Below, one piece after another: positions 34,831-43,879 of a stretch of DNA of 64,000 bases. The notes below the pieces were generated by a model that was not told the DNA's origin, made no database searches, and saw nothing but the letters and a program-made list of their open reading frames with translations. The position numbers and the translations under genes are program-made. The DNA lies in contig NZNV01000006.1 of NCBI GenBank assembly GCA_002695025.1, positions 1-64,000 on the forward strand, in the 5' to 3' direction. Positions within the stretch are counted from its first letter, which is position 1; each line of letters starts with the position of its first letter. This stretch comes from Owenweeksia sp. (lineage in GTDB: Bacteria; Bacteroidota; Bacteroidia; Flavobacteriales; Schleiferiaceae).

Positions 34831-36576
34831 TTACTCAGTAATAGTGATTCGCAACTCTTTCAGTTGCTCTTCCCCGATGATGGAAGGTGTATCGATCATC
34901 AGGTCGCGACCCGCATTGTTCTTGGGGAAGGCCATAAAATCGCGGATACTCTCCTTGCCTCCCAGTATCGCCACCAGGCGGTCAAAGCCAAAGGCTATAC
35001 CACCGTGGGGCGGGGCACCGTATTCAAAGGCATCCATTAAGAAGCCGAATTGTTTTTTGGCTTCCTCATCACTAAAACCGAGGATGCCGAACATTTTCTT
35101 TTGCAGGTCACGGTCATGGATACGGATGGAGCCTCCACCTATTTCGTTGCCGTTCAATACCAGGTCATAGGCATTGGCACGTATGCTTCCGGGGTCGGTG
35201 TCCAGGAGGGGAATATCCTTGGGGTAAGGAGAAGTGAAAGGGTGGTGCATTGCGTACCAGCGTGCTGTATCTTCATCCCACTCCAGTAAAGGGAAATCCA
35301 GTACCCAAAGCGGGGCAAATTCGTCTGGCTTGCGCAAACCCAATTCTTCGGCCAGGTGCAGGCGCAATTCGTTCAGCGCTTTACGGGTTTTGTCCTTCGG
35401 ACCCGCCATGATCAGCAAAAGGTCGCCAGGTTTGGCATCCATGGCTTCGGCCCATTCCTTCAGATCTTCAGGGCTGTAAAATTTATCTACGGATGATTTC
35501 AGTGTGCCGTCAGCGTTGTACTTGCACCATACCAGTCCACTGCCCCCTACCTGGGGTCTTTTTACAAAATCGGTAAGGGCATCGATCTGCTTGCGGGAGT
35601 ATTCGGCACAACCCTCAACGTTAATACCTACTACCAGCTCAGCCTGGTCAAATACGTTAAAGCCCTTATTCTGGGTAAGCTCGTTCAGCCCGGTAAAGGT
35701 CATTCCAAAACGGATATCCGGTTTATCACTACCATAAAGGGCCATGGCTTCATCATAAGTCATGCGGGGAATAGAATCAATATCCACTCCTTTAACCGTT
35801 TTGAGGATGTGCTTCAGGAAACCTTCAAAAGTGTTCAGGATATCCTCCCGTTCCACAAAAGCCATTTCACAGTCTATCTGCGTAAATTCTGGCTGGCGGT
35901 CAGCGCGCAGGTCTTCGTCACGAAAGCATTTTACAATCTGGAAATACTTATCAAAACCCGAAACCATCAGCAATTGCTTAAAGGTTTGAGGCGACTGTGG
36001 CAGGGCGTAGAACTGTCCTTCATGCATGCGTGAAGGCACCACAAAGTCGCGGGCACCTTCAGGGGTGGATTTAATCAGGAAAGGCGTTTCAATATCCAGG
36101 AAGCCTATGGAGCTGAGGTAATTGCGGGTTTCTATGTTTACCCGGTGGCGCAGCATAATATTTTCTTTCAGGGGGTTCCTGCGCAGGTCCAGGTAGCGGT
36201 ATTTCATACGCAACTCCTCACCACCATCTGTTTCATCTTCAATGGTAAAAGGAGGAGTTTTGGAAGCGTTGAGCACCGTTAAGGAAGAGCAGCGGATCTC
36301 AATCTCACCCGTACTCATATTAGGATTCTTGCTGCTGCGTTCAATCACTGTGCCTTCGGCTTGTATCACAAACTCGCGCCCGGTTTTTCGGGCCTTTTCC
36401 AGTAGTTCGGTATCCCATTCCTCGTTAAAGGCCAGTTGGGTAATGCCATAGCGATCCCGAAGATCAATAAAGGTCATGCCGCCCAGGTTGCGTACGCGCT
36501 GTACCCAGCCGGCCAGTTTTACATTTTTGCCCTCGTGTTGCAGGTTCAGTTCACCACAGGTATGTGTACGATGCAT
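34831..36576 (-). CDS. aspS: Aspartyl-tRNA synthetase
   Basis: 581 residues, normal for the bacterial (GAD-domain-containing) type. The N-terminal OB-fold anticodon-binding domain is clear ([32 protein letters not shown]). Class II motifs: motif 2 [18 protein letters not shown], motif 3 [13 protein letters not shown] near the C-terminus. [25 protein letters not shown] is typical of AspRS. It attaches aspartate to tRNA-Asp (or also tRNA-Asn if non-discriminating). ATG start; it is the first gene of a pair with the ClC gene and is divergent from tadA with 72 bp between. Confidence 0.97.
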   Translation of the reverse strand: MHRTHTCGELNLQHEGKNVKLAGWVQRVRNLGGMTFIDLRDRYGITQLAFNEEWDTELLEKARKTGREFVIQAEGTVIERSSKNPNMSTGEIEIRCSSLTVLNASKTPPFTIEDETDGGEELRMKYRYLDLRRNPLKENIMLRHRVNIETRNYLSSIGFLDIETPFLIKSTPEGARDFVVPSRMHEGQFYALPQSPQTFKQLLMVSGFDKYFQIVKCFRDEDLRADRQPEFTQIDCEMAFVEREDILNTFEGFLKHILKTVKGVDIDSIPRMTYDEAMALYGSDKPDIRFGMTFTGLNELTQNKGFNVFDQAELVVGINVEGCAEYSRKQIDALTDFVKRPQVGGSGLVWCKYNADGTLKSSVDKFYSPEDLKEWAEAMDAKPGDLLLIMAGPKDKTRKALNELRLHLAEELGLRKPDEFAPLWVLDFPLLEWDEDTARWYAMHHPFTSPYPKDIPLLDTDPGSIRANAYDLVLNGNEIGGGSIRIHDRDLQKKMFGILGFSDEEAKKQFGFLMDAFEYGAPPHGGIAFGFDRLVAILGGKESIRDFMAFPKNNAGRDLMIDTPSIIGEEQLKELRITITE

Positions 36577-36648
36577 CTTAGCTGATGATTTAGTAAGCTG
36601 GCGAAATTACAAAGTATTAGGAGCATAGCTATATTTACAGGCCTAAAA

Positions 36649-37104
36649 GTGGACCCATTGGGAATTGAAATTTACAGTGACGAATATTTTATGCGGCAGG
36701 CCTTTATGGAGGCCCAAAGAGCTTATGAGGAAGATGAGATACCCATAGGTGCCGTTATTGTAAGTAAGAACAAAGTCATAGGTAGGGGGCATAACCTTAC
36801 TGAAAGGCTTACCGATGTTACAGCCCATGCTGAAATGCAGGCTATCACAGCTGCCAGCTCCTACCTGGGCTCCAAGTATCTGAAGGATTGTACACTTTTT
36901 GTAACGCTTGAGCCCTGTCCTATGTGCGCGGGCGCTCTTTTCTGGAGCCAGATAGGCCGGGTGGTTTTTGCGGCTCCGGATCCCAAGCGTGGTTTCCTGG
37001 AACACGGTGGATATCTGCATCCTAAAACAAAATTGGAACAAGGATTGTTACAAGCGGAATGTTCGGAATTAATCCGGGCGTTCTTTGCCCGTAAAAGAGC
37101 GTAG
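36649..37104 (+). CDS. tadA: tRNA-specific adenosine deaminase
   Basis: 151 residues from a GTG start. The zinc-dependent cytidine-deaminase fold motifs are present: HAEMQAI (60-66, His ligand and catalytic Glu) and PCPMCAGAL (89-97, two Cys ligands). EDEIPIGAVIV and the end SELIRAFFARKR are typical of TadA, which converts A34 to inosine in tRNA-Arg(ACG). It is divergent from aspS. Confidence 0.93.
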   Translation: MDPLGIEIYSDEYFMRQAFMEAQRAYEEDEIPIGAVIVSKNKVIGRGHNLTERLTDVTAHAEMQAITAASSYLGSKYLKDCTLFVTLEPCPMCAGALFWSQIGRVVFAAPDPKRGFLEHGGYLHPKTKLEQGLLQAECSELIRAFFARKRA

Positions 37105-37155
37105 GCTCATCAAAGCAGGCTTAGAAGAGTTACTCGCTAAAGATCACGTATTTAC

Positions 37156-37186
37156 TTGACTTTCAGTAAGTTTTTTTGTAGTTTTG
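37156..37186 (+). promoter_or_regulatory. Bacteroidota-type promoter for the gene at 37210
   Basis: TTG at 37156-37158 and a perfect TAnnTTTG element (TAGTTTTG) at 37179-37186 are separated by 20 bp. Predicted start of transcription is about 17 bases upstream of the ATG at 37210, which supports that start over an in-frame ATG at 37156 that lies inside the promoter. Confidence 0.65.
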
Positions 37187-37209
37187 CACTGTCGTTACAC
37201 AATTGTTCT

Positions 37210-37686
37210 ATGATTACTAATAAAAATATACGCAAATACCTCTGGATGGTGCTGCTTGCACTGGCGCTGGTGGTGCTGGCTGATCTGGCCTTCCTTTTTA
37301 TTCTCGATCACATTGGTGACCTATTTAATGGTTACTCCATTTTGGTGATCCCTGCCCTTATCGGTATCGCTTATGCCTATGCGGGTCTGCCCATTTTCAC
37401 CTTCAATGCAGAATCGGATGTATTGCATATCAAAAGCCACATGGTTATGAACCGCCTTTTGGGTAAGGATCTGTACATATTGCGTAAAAACGTGGTGGCT
37501 CTGGAGCTGGATCGTAGTGGTATCCGTAAAAAACTGGTGATCCATTACATCAAAGCGGGGAAAGAATGCACAGAAAAATTCAGTGTGAGCCTTCTCAGTA
37601 AAAAGAAAATTGAGCGCCTGGCCCAAACGGTACAAGACATTGATTCTGAAGCCCGGAATTTACCCAATACACCAATGTTCATTTGA
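37210..37686 (+). CDS. Hypothetical membrane protein with PH-like C-terminal region
   Basis: 158 residues from the ATG at 37210. Two membrane helices (YLWMVLLALALVVLADLAFLFIL and YSILVIPALIGIAYAYAGL) are followed by a soluble beta-rich part (FTFNAESDVLHIKSHMV, KDLYILRKNVVALELDRSG, KKLVIHYIKAGKECTEKFSVSLLSKKKIERL), which resembles small PH-like domains attached to membrane helices. No named family was recognised. It has its own promoter and a strong terminator, so it is monocistronic. Confidence 0.65.
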   Translation: MITNKNIRKYLWMVLLALALVVLADLAFLFILDHIGDLFNGYSILVIPALIGIAYAYAGLPIFTFNAESDVLHIKSHMVMNRLLGKDLYILRKNVVALELDRSGIRKKLVIHYIKAGKECTEKFSVSLLSKKKIERLAQTVQDIDSEARNLPNTPMFI

Positions 37687-37707
37687 TAGTAAAAGATTCA
37701 TATATGC

Positions 37708-37736
37708 AAAAGGAGGTTTTTAAAGCCTCCTTTTTT
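37708..37736 (+). terminator. Intrinsic terminator
   Basis: A GGAGG/CCTCC stem extended by flanking A- and T-runs (AAAAGGAGG ... CCTCCTTTTTT) lies 22 bases after the stop codon of the gene at 37210-37686. Confidence 0.85.
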
Positions 37737-37788
37737 GTTTTCAATCGTTATATAGCCGTATCCAATCTGTCAGATAAAAGGAGAATCC

Positions 37789-37796
37789 TAATTTTG
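37789..37796 (+). promoter_or_regulatory. -7 element for the bacilliredoxin gene
   Basis: TAATTTTG is a perfect TAnnTTTG match, 14 bases upstream of the ATG at 37811. No clear TTG is present at the expected -33 position (TCTGT at about 37766-37770 is the nearest). Confidence 0.5.
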
Positions 37797-37810
37797 TAAA
37801 AAATTATCTT

Positions 37811-38221
37811 ATGTATCCAGAAGACTTAATTGCTCCCATGCGCGAAGATCTCACCTCGTTAGGTATTAAAGAAACGAGATCATCAGAGGAAGTAAAGAAC
37901 GAAATAAATCAGGATGGAACCACTCTGGTGGTGATCAACTCAGTTTGTGGTTGCGCAGCAGCCAATGCAAGACCAGCGGTGAAAATGGCCACTCAGCATA
38001 GCAAGAAACCAGATCGTATGATCACTGCTTTTGCCGGTAATGATGTGGAAGCTGTAAAAACAGCCCGTGATATGATGGCACCTTTTCCTCCTTCATCACC
38101 GTCTATTGCCTTATTCAAGAATGGCCAGCTGGTCCATATGATTGAAAGACACCATATTGAAGGTCGTGCTGCTCAAGCTATTGCAGAGAACCTGACCAGT
38201 GCTTTTGACGAGTACTGCTAA
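37811..38221 (+). CDS. BrxA/BrxB-type bacilliredoxin
   Basis: 136 residues, the usual length of the YphP/YqiW (BrxA/BrxB) family. The CGC active-site motif is at 46-48 (VINSVCGCAAANARPA), and MYPEDLIAPMREDL at the start and SPSIALFKNGQLVHMIERHHIEGR near the end are diagnostic. In Firmicutes these proteins remove bacillithiol from cysteines; in Bacteroidota the thiol partner may differ. Cytoplasmic. Monocistronic, with a terminator after it. Confidence 0.93.
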   Translation: MYPEDLIAPMREDLTSLGIKETRSSEEVKNEINQDGTTLVVINSVCGCAAANARPAVKMATQHSKKPDRMITAFAGNDVEAVKTARDMMAPFPPSSPSIALFKNGQLVHMIERHHIEGRAAQAIAENLTSAFDEYC

Positions 38222-38268
38222 TTAACCAGGCGGTCCGGTTTAAGAGCTTACAACTGCCAGGTTGAGTG

Positions 38269-38288
38269 AAATCCCGGAGGGATTTTTT
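38269..38288 (+). terminator. Intrinsic terminator after the bacilliredoxin gene
   Basis: AAATCCC / GGGATTT stem with a three-base loop followed by a T-run, about 48 bases past the stop codon. Confidence 0.75.
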
Positions 38289-38361
38289 GTTACGACCTGT
38301 ACATTAAAGCGGACCAGCTCTAATTGATCTCTAAACAAACAAACCTTCTTACAAAGGGAGG

Positions 38362-38400
38362 TAAATAAAAAGGCCCCCGAAAACTCGGGGGCCTTTTATT
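38362..38400. terminator. Strong bidirectional terminator
   Basis: A 17-bp stem with a GGCCCCC/GGGGGCC core and outer AAATAAAA/TTTTATTT arms. It lies 15 bases past the stop codon of the minus-strand gene at 38416-40098 and would stop readthrough from either side, insulating the starch locus. Confidence 0.92.
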
Positions 38401-38415
38401 TGCGATTGATGTCTG

Positions 38416-40098
38416 TTACTGCACAATCACCTTATTGATATTGGTTTCGCCTTTTTCGTTGGTTACCTTGAGGTAGTACACCCCGGCTTTAACGTGATTT
38501 ACGTTAAGCGTGTACTTGCCGGAAACTCCGGTTACCTGGTACACTTGCTTACCGGTAATATCCAACATATTCAGGTCGAAAAGCTCTTCATTGTTCAGCT
38601 CAATGGTTGTTTTACCACTAAACGGATTGGGATAGATGTTCAGGTTGGTACGGGCAAAGTGATCTTCCAGGCCAATGTTGATGGCTTCGCAGGAATTCCA
38701 CTTATAAGCCAGTGTATGAGGCTGATCATCAGGACGTACGAAAATACGGTTCAAACTTCCTACACCACTGGGTTCTGTACAGGATGAGTCCGTAAGACCT
38801 ACCCAATCTTCCTCCTGCTCGGTATTATCCGTTTTCACATTCATGAATTTGTAGGAGATCTTGCCAGGACATACATTGGCTACCGTAGTCTGGAAAATAC
38901 CCGGAGAACCAGCCACAGGCGTTAAAGCCAGTTTACCGGCTTGCCAGGCAGGAGTGGTAAAATCACCAATCACATACAGGTTGTTGAGATCAGCCTGGTT
39001 AGGGAAAGTGGTTACATCCACCATAAAAGTAAGATCAGCCGGACCAGGCAGCGGAGTGCAGGCTCCGTACACATCGCTATTGAAACAACGTACCGGAAGC
39101 ACCGTATCCTTATTGAAAGAGATCACTTTATTGTTACCGCCTTCCCAGTTGGTGTTGCCATTAGCATGGTAACGTGCCTTATAGGTAAACTCGGGAGCAG
39201 GTGCACGAAGGGTGATTTCCCAAACTCCATCATTATTCGCATCGGTAAGCATACTGGCAGCTTCAAAGCCCCCGGGCCAGTTGTTGAAAGGACCGGCCAG
39301 GTCAACGGTATCATTAAAACCGCAGGTGGCATTCATGTCAATTTGAATGGTAATGTTGAAAGTATCTGGAATAAAGCAGGATGCACACTGGCTGAAACAA
39401 ACCGGGCCATAGATGGAATCATTGGTGATGGAAGCGTGACGGTTTCCGTTCATGGCACAACCACTGGGCACACTTTCTTCTGTTCCCCAGGCAGTACCAT
39501 TCAGGAATTTCCATTCATAGGAGGTTCCGGGGGTGAAGAAAGCCACATGACGGTATACGCTGTCACCTTTAAGGTCGGTCATAATAGAGGCACCAGGTGT
39601 CCAGGCATTGGGAGTTTGAAAACTACCGGCCACGCTCACAGTATCGCTTACGGAAGCTTCCTGGCTCAGGTCTACGATCATGGTAAGTGCTTTCATACCG
39701 GCAGGAGCCGCGCCACCAAAAGTATAGGCAGGAAGGGTAGTATCACTGCTGATCACTACCCAACGGTTATCGTTACCACTTCCAAGGTCTACCTGGGCAG
39801 CAGCAGGAACACTTTCAACACCGGGCCAGTCATTATCATTAATAAACTTATACTCATAACTTCCGGCTGGAATGTTAACCGTTACGGAGTAAATAGTACC
39901 CGATGAATTGGTCAGAGCCGTGGCAGAAGGATTCCAGTCACCGGGAGCACCGGCAGCTGCCTGGAAGTTTCCGGCCACATGAACCCCATTGGCACTAACG
40001 GTCTGTCCGCTCATGTCAACCTGGAAGGTCACATTATGTTGTGCCTGTACCATGCCGAGCGCTAACATGGACAGAAGAAGAGAATAAAGGTTCTTCAT
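38416..40098 (-). CDS. Secreted four-module E-set/starch-binding-like protein with T9SS sorting domain
   Basis: 560 residues with a signal peptide (ending MVQAQ). Four successive units start with similar strands: NVTFQVDMSG.., ALTMIVDLSQ.., NITIQIDMNA.., DLTFMVDVTT.., each followed by V.V.G.F and W residues and YEYKFIN- or YEWKFLN-like strands. These are CBM48/CBM20-like E-set folds as in SusE/SusF-type starch-binding proteins. A type A sorting domain closes the protein (LNIYPNPFSGKTTIEL ... NKVIVQ). It is divergent from a GH13 gene across an operator at 40133, and is probably a secreted or surface starch-binding protein. The glycan specificity is inferred from fold and neighbours. Confidence 0.8.
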   Translation of the reverse strand: MKNLYSLLLSMLALGMVQAQHNVTFQVDMSGQTVSANGVHVAGNFQAAAGAPGDWNPSATALTNSSGTIYSVTVNIPAGSYEYKFINDNDWPGVESVPAAAQVDLGSGNDNRWVVISSDTTLPAYTFGGAAPAGMKALTMIVDLSQEASVSDTVSVAGSFQTPNAWTPGASIMTDLKGDSVYRHVAFFTPGTSYEWKFLNGTAWGTEESVPSGCAMNGNRHASITNDSIYGPVCFSQCASCFIPDTFNITIQIDMNATCGFNDTVDLAGPFNNWPGGFEAASMLTDANNDGVWEITLRAPAPEFTYKARYHANGNTNWEGGNNKVISFNKDTVLPVRCFNSDVYGACTPLPGPADLTFMVDVTTFPNQADLNNLYVIGDFTTPAWQAGKLALTPVAGSPGIFQTTVANVCPGKISYKFMNVKTDNTEQEEDWVGLTDSSCTEPSGVGSLNRIFVRPDDQPHTLAYKWNSCEAINIGLEDHFARTNLNIYPNPFSGKTTIELNNEELFDLNMLDITGKQVYQVTGVSGKYTLNVNHVKAGVYYLKVTNEKGETNINKVIVQ

Positions 40099-40132
40099 AA
40101 TCGAATGATTTAATTAAAAAAATGTTTTACTT

Positions 40133-40149
40133 AGTGTAAGAAGTACAAT
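40133..40149. promoter_or_regulatory. Operator copy A of the shared 17-bp palindrome
   Basis: AGTGTA-AGAAG-TACAAT, one mismatch from the palindrome AGTGTA-N5-TACACT; read on the minus strand the spacer is CTTCT, like the CTTT-type spacers of the other copies. It sits in the 123-bp gap between the divergent genes starting at 40098 (minus) and 40222 (plus), so one site could control both. A one-mismatch -7 element for the plus gene is TAACATTG at 40185-40192. Confidence 0.6.
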
Positions 40150-40221
40150 TACAGAGCAAGGTAAAAAAATAATTGATTGCCTAGTAACATTGCCTTAAAA
40201 TTTAGCTTTTAAATCACTGAC

Positions 40222-42033
40222 ATGAAAGTAATTGCCAATACAGGAAGGTTGTTGAATATCCTTATATTTCTTCCCCTTATTCATCTATCTGCACAAACCC
40301 ATGTTTATCCCCCGTATTGGTGGAATGGTATGAATAAGCAAACCCTTGATCTTTTGGTATATGATCCGGAAGGTTTTGAGAGTAGTCCGGTGGTTGATGG
40401 CGTAGAGGTATTGAGTTCGGAATTGGCACCTAATGCGCATTATGCCTATCTCCGGATCCAAACGCCAGATCAAACGGAAAAGTCCACTTTTACCATTGGA
40501 AAAGGGAAGAAAAAACGGATATATGAACTAAGGGAACGCAAAGCTGAACGGGTACATGGCCTGGATCCGGCCGATGTGATGTACTTGATTACCCCAGACC
40601 GTTTTGCCAATGGTGATCCTGGTAACGATCGTAAAAAGGCCATGGCGGAGCGTGATTACAGGCGGGATTCCATTTATGGCCGGCATGGCGGAGATATAAA
40701 GGGGATCCGGGATCACCTCGCTTACCTCCAGGATATGGGTTTTAATTCCCTCTGGATATGTCCGCTCATGACCAATGATCAGCCAAAGGCCTCCTACCAC
40801 GGCTACGCTATAACTGATCATTATTCTATTGACCCACGCTTTGGAACGAACCAGGAATACTCACAGCTGGTGAATGAAATGCACCAGCGGGAAATGAAGA
40901 TGGTCATGGATGTGGTGTACAACCATTTTGGCTCCCGCCATCACCTTTTTCTGGATCCCCCAGACTCTGCTTTTTTCAATTTTCACGAGGGCTACCTGCA
41001 AACCAATTACCGCGCGGCTACCCTGTTTGATCCGCACGTTGCAGCATCGGACCGCTCGCGTTTTACGGATGGCTGGTTTGACGGGCACATGCCGGATGTG
41101 AACCAGCGTAACCCGCAGATGGCCAGCTTTCTTATTCAGAATTCCATTTGGTGGATCGAAGAATTTGGGATCGATGCGTTCCGGGTGGATACCTACACCT
41201 ATCCCGATCAGCAATTTATGGCCGATTTAGCCAAAGCAATAAAAGAAGAGTACCCGGACTTTTTCATCTTCGGGGAAACCTGGGTGCATTTTCCGGAAAT
41301 CCAGAGCTATTTTGTGGAGGGCAACCGCTATAACCCGATTGCCACCTATATGGATGCCGTAACCGATTTCCAGTTTTGTTTTGCGGTACACGAAACCTTT
41401 AACCAACCGCAGGAATGGGCTAAAGGACTCTCCAAGCTGTATTACAGGCTGGCGGCCGATTATCTTTATGAGCACCCGGAGAACAGCGTAACCTTTTTAG
41501 ATAACCATGACCTGGCCCGTATCTACGGGACCTTTGGTGAGGATATGGATAAGCTGAAAGCTTCGCTGGGGTTGCTGTTCACCATGCGGGGCATACCTTG
41601 TGTGTATTACGGTACCGAGATCCTGATGAAGGAAACGGCCAATCATGGAGTGATCCGGCAGGACTTTCCGGGAGGCTGGCCAGGGGATGAGATGAATAAA
41701 TTCACGGCAGCAGGACGGACCGGGGCGGAGAATGAAATGCACCATTATATCAGTAAGATTCTGAACTGGCGTAAGGGTTCAGAAGCCATAACCAAAGGAA
41801 AAATGACGCATTTTATCCCGGAAAATGATATTTACGTTTTCTTCCGCTATACGGAAAGGGATACGGTAATGGTGGTTCTGAACAGTAATCCCAATGAGGC
41901 CCGCACGGTAAAAAAGGAGCGCTTCGCGGAAATGATGCCTTCACAAAGCGGTACGGATGTAATTTCCGGTGAGCGTGTGGCCCTGAAGGAATTGACCATC
42001 CAACCCAAGAGTATTCAGATCATTCAGCTCTAA
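40222..42033 (+). CDS. GH13 alpha-glucan hydrolase (cyclomaltodextrinase/neopullulanase-like)
   Basis: 603 residues with a signal peptide (LIFLPLIHLSAQ). An N-terminal cyclomaltodextrinase-type domain (HVYPPYWWNGMNKQTLDLLVYDPEG) precedes the (beta/alpha)8 barrel. GH13 catalytic residues are visible: nucleophile D323 in FRVDT, acid/base E352 in FGETW, and D430 in LDNHD. The C-terminal beta domain (DIYVFFRYTERDTVMVVLNSN) is intact. Probably periplasmic or outer-membrane associated; it has no lipobox and no T9SS tail. It should cut maltodextrins or cyclodextrins to maltose and glucose. It is convergent with the transporter gene, five bases apart. Confidence 0.9.
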   Translation: MKVIANTGRLLNILIFLPLIHLSAQTHVYPPYWWNGMNKQTLDLLVYDPEGFESSPVVDGVEVLSSELAPNAHYAYLRIQTPDQTEKSTFTIGKGKKKRIYELRERKAERVHGLDPADVMYLITPDRFANGDPGNDRKKAMAERDYRRDSIYGRHGGDIKGIRDHLAYLQDMGFNSLWICPLMTNDQPKASYHGYAITDHYSIDPRFGTNQEYSQLVNEMHQREMKMVMDVVYNHFGSRHHLFLDPPDSAFFNFHEGYLQTNYRAATLFDPHVAASDRSRFTDGWFDGHMPDVNQRNPQMASFLIQNSIWWIEEFGIDAFRVDTYTYPDQQFMADLAKAIKEEYPDFFIFGETWVHFPEIQSYFVEGNRYNPIATYMDAVTDFQFCFAVHETFNQPQEWAKGLSKLYYRLAADYLYEHPENSVTFLDNHDLARIYGTFGEDMDKLKASLGLLFTMRGIPCVYYGTEILMKETANHGVIRQDFPGGWPGDEMNKFTAAGRTGAENEMHHYISKILNWRKGSEAITKGKMTHFIPENDIYVFFRYTERDTVMVVLNSNPNEARTVKKERFAEMMPSQSGTDVISGERVALKELTIQPKSIQIIQL

Positions 42034-42038
42034 GGTAT

Positions 42039-43439
42039 TTACACCATTGCTGCCTCATCCGGTTGGTAGGTAATGGCTTTTTTATTGGTGATCAGTAGGT
42101 TGGAAAGTCCGCCCAGGATCAGGCTGGTGCCAGCCAGCAGCATGGCGTTGATGGAATCTTCCCCGAAAATGGCCTGGTATAAAAAGTTGAGGCCACCGGT
42201 AGCCGCAATGATCTGTGGTATGACAATGAACATATTGAATAGCCCCATGAATACCCCCATCTTTTTAGGATCAATGGAGCTGGAAAGCATGGCATAAGGC
42301 ATGGAAAGAATACTGCCCCAGGCAATACCGATGAGTGCAAAAGATCCGATCAGGAATACATGATCCTGGATAAAATACATGGAAATAAAACCCAGGCCAC
42401 CCAGTATAAGGCAAGTCATGTGCACCAGCTTACGGTTAATACTTCTCCGGGCGGTATAGAAAGTGAGGATCAGCGCAAAAGCCATGGACGATAATCCATA
42501 AAAGCCCATGTGAGAGCCTACCAGGTCTGCGGCATCATTGTATTTTTTATCCTCTTCCTGGTAGATGGCTATATTCTCTTCGGTAGCTTCTTCCACACTC
42601 AATTCAACCGGTTTAGGTGATTCAAACACGTGCTCGGTGAGGGCTGGTGTTGCCAGGCTCCACATGGCAAAGAAGGCAAACCAACTGAAGAATTGCACTA
42701 CCCCCAGTTTTACCATAGTTCTGGGCATGTTTACAATATTGCTGATGATCTCACGGAAGGCGGTGCCCATCCCTTTGCTTTTCTGCTTTTCCTCTTCAAA
42801 AGCTTCCATATCCTCTGGCGGATATTCGCTGGTGGTAAAAACGGTATATAGTATGGAGAGCAGGAATACAAAAGCCCCGATGGCAAAGGCAATCTTTACG
42901 GAGGGAGGTATTACACCGGGACCGGCCTCGTTGGAAACTCCCAGGTTATTGACCAGTAAAGGAAGGTTGCTGGCCACCCAGGTGCCAATCCCAATGATCA
43001 GGGTTTGCATAACAAAACCGTAGCTACGCTGGGAGTCAGGAAGCTTATCAGCCACCAGCGCCCGGAAGGGTTCCATGCTGATATTGATGGAGGCATCCAG
43101 TATCCAGAGGCAACCGGCTGCAACCCAAAGCACCGGGGAGTGAGGCACAAAAAATAAGGTGATAGAGCTAAGTATAGCCCCTACCAGGAAGTAAGGCCGC
43201 CTACGGCCCAGCCTGGAGTGCCAGGTACGGTCACTCATATACCCAATGATAGGCTGCACGATCAAACCCGTGAGCGGAGCAGCAATCCATAGGAGCGGGA
43301 TCTCATCTTTTCCGGCTCCCAGGGTTTGGAAGATCCGGGACATAAATCCGCCCTGCAGGGCAAAGCCGAACTGGATCCCCAAAAAGCCAAAGCTCATGTT
43401 CCAGATCTGCCAGAAACTCAATTTGGGTTTAGCGGTCAT
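42039..43439 (-). CDS. MFS sugar transporter of the SLC45/sucrose-maltose type
   Basis: 466 residues with about twelve membrane helices. The start [34 protein letters not shown] and the loop [24 protein letters not shown] are typical of the glycoside-pentoside-hexuronide/SLC45-like MFS transporters found in flavobacterial maltodextrin loci. A long acidic loop (about 245-300) separates the two halves. It is expected to import maltose or maltodextrins across the inner membrane by proton symport. Operator copy B lies about 42 bp upstream, with a near-consensus -7 element between (CTAATGTA at 43464-43471 on the plus strand, TACATTAG on the coding strand). Confidence 0.88.
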   Translation of the reverse strand: MTAKPKLSFWQIWNMSFGFLGIQFGFALQGGFMSRIFQTLGAGKDEIPLLWIAAPLTGLIVQPIIGYMSDRTWHSRLGRRRPYFLVGAILSSITLFFVPHSPVLWVAAGCLWILDASINISMEPFRALVADKLPDSQRSYGFVMQTLIIGIGTWVASNLPLLVNNLGVSNEAGPGVIPPSVKIAFAIGAFVFLLSILYTVFTTSEYPPEDMEAFEEEKQKSKGMGTAFREIISNIVNMPRTMVKLGVVQFFSWFAFFAMWSLATPALTEHVFESPKPVELSVEEATEENIAIYQEEDKKYNDAADLVGSHMGFYGLSSMAFALILTFYTARRSINRKLVHMTCLILGGLGFISMYFIQDHVFLIGSFALIGIAWGSILSMPYAMLSSSIDPKKMGVFMGLFNMFIVIPQIIAATGGLNFLYQAIFGEDSINAMLLAGTSLILGGLSNLLITNKKAITYQPDEAAMV

Positions 43440-43480
43440 GGGTTTGTGTTTTGAAAAGCTGGCCTAATGTAAAAAATAAA

Positions 43481-43497
43481 AGTGTTGAAAGTACACT
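43481..43497. promoter_or_regulatory. Operator copy B of the shared palindrome
   Basis: AGTGTT-GAAAG-TACACT on the plus strand; on the minus strand AGTGTA-CTTTC-AACACT, one mismatch from the perfect palindrome. It lies 41 bp upstream of the MFS transporter start and just beyond the stop codon of mgsA, giving the transporter its own regulated promoter within the minus-strand gene cluster. Confidence 0.65.
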
Positions 43498-43510
43498 TAG
43501 CGACCCCTGC

Positions 43511-43879
43511 CTAACTGAGCAGTCCCCTGAAAATCAGGCGGGCCGTAGCCGGGTTGGTGGCCAGCGGAATATTGTGAACATCACAGATGCGCATCAGCAT
43601 CAGGATATCCGGTTCATGGGGATGTTTGTCCAGCGGATCGCGGAAAAAAAAGACCGCATCCACTTCACCCACCGCTACCTGGGCGGCAATCTGGGCATCC
43701 CCGCCCAGCGGGCCGGACAGTACCTTGTCTACCTGGAGCCCTGCCCCTTCTACGTGTTTTCCGGTGGTGCCGGTGGCTACCAGTTTTACATCATCACGAT
43801 GAAAGAGATCGAGATGATCCCGCAGGAACGCTACCATCTCTGCTTTTTTTCCATCGTGGGATATCAGTGCTATTACCAT
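43511..43879 (-). CDS. mgsA: Methylglyoxal synthase
   Basis: 122 residues, slightly shorter than the E. coli enzyme. Motifs: ALISHDGKK near the start, LVATGTTG phosphate-binding loop, LSGPLGGDAQIAA with the catalytic Asp, and DAVFFFRDPLDKHPHEPDI followed by NIPLATNPATA. It converts dihydroxyacetone phosphate to methylglyoxal and phosphate, an overflow bypass of lower glycolysis. Its ATG overlaps the stop codon of the upstream GH13 gene by one base (TAATG), so it is translated as the last gene of the maltodextrin operon. That placement suggests it relieves phosphorylated-sugar build-up during rapid maltodextrin use. Confidence 0.93.
   Translation of the reverse strand: MVIALISHDGKKAEMVAFLRDHLDLFHRDDVKLVATGTTGKHVEGAGLQVDKVLSGPLGGDAQIAAQVAVGEVDAVFFFRDPLDKHPHEPDILMLMRICDVHNIPLATNPATARLIFRGLLS

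Noticed and set aside
38941-39906. Open plus-strand frame of 321 codons opposite the four-module E-set protein
   Set aside because: It is antisense to a well-supported secreted protein and shows no family features.
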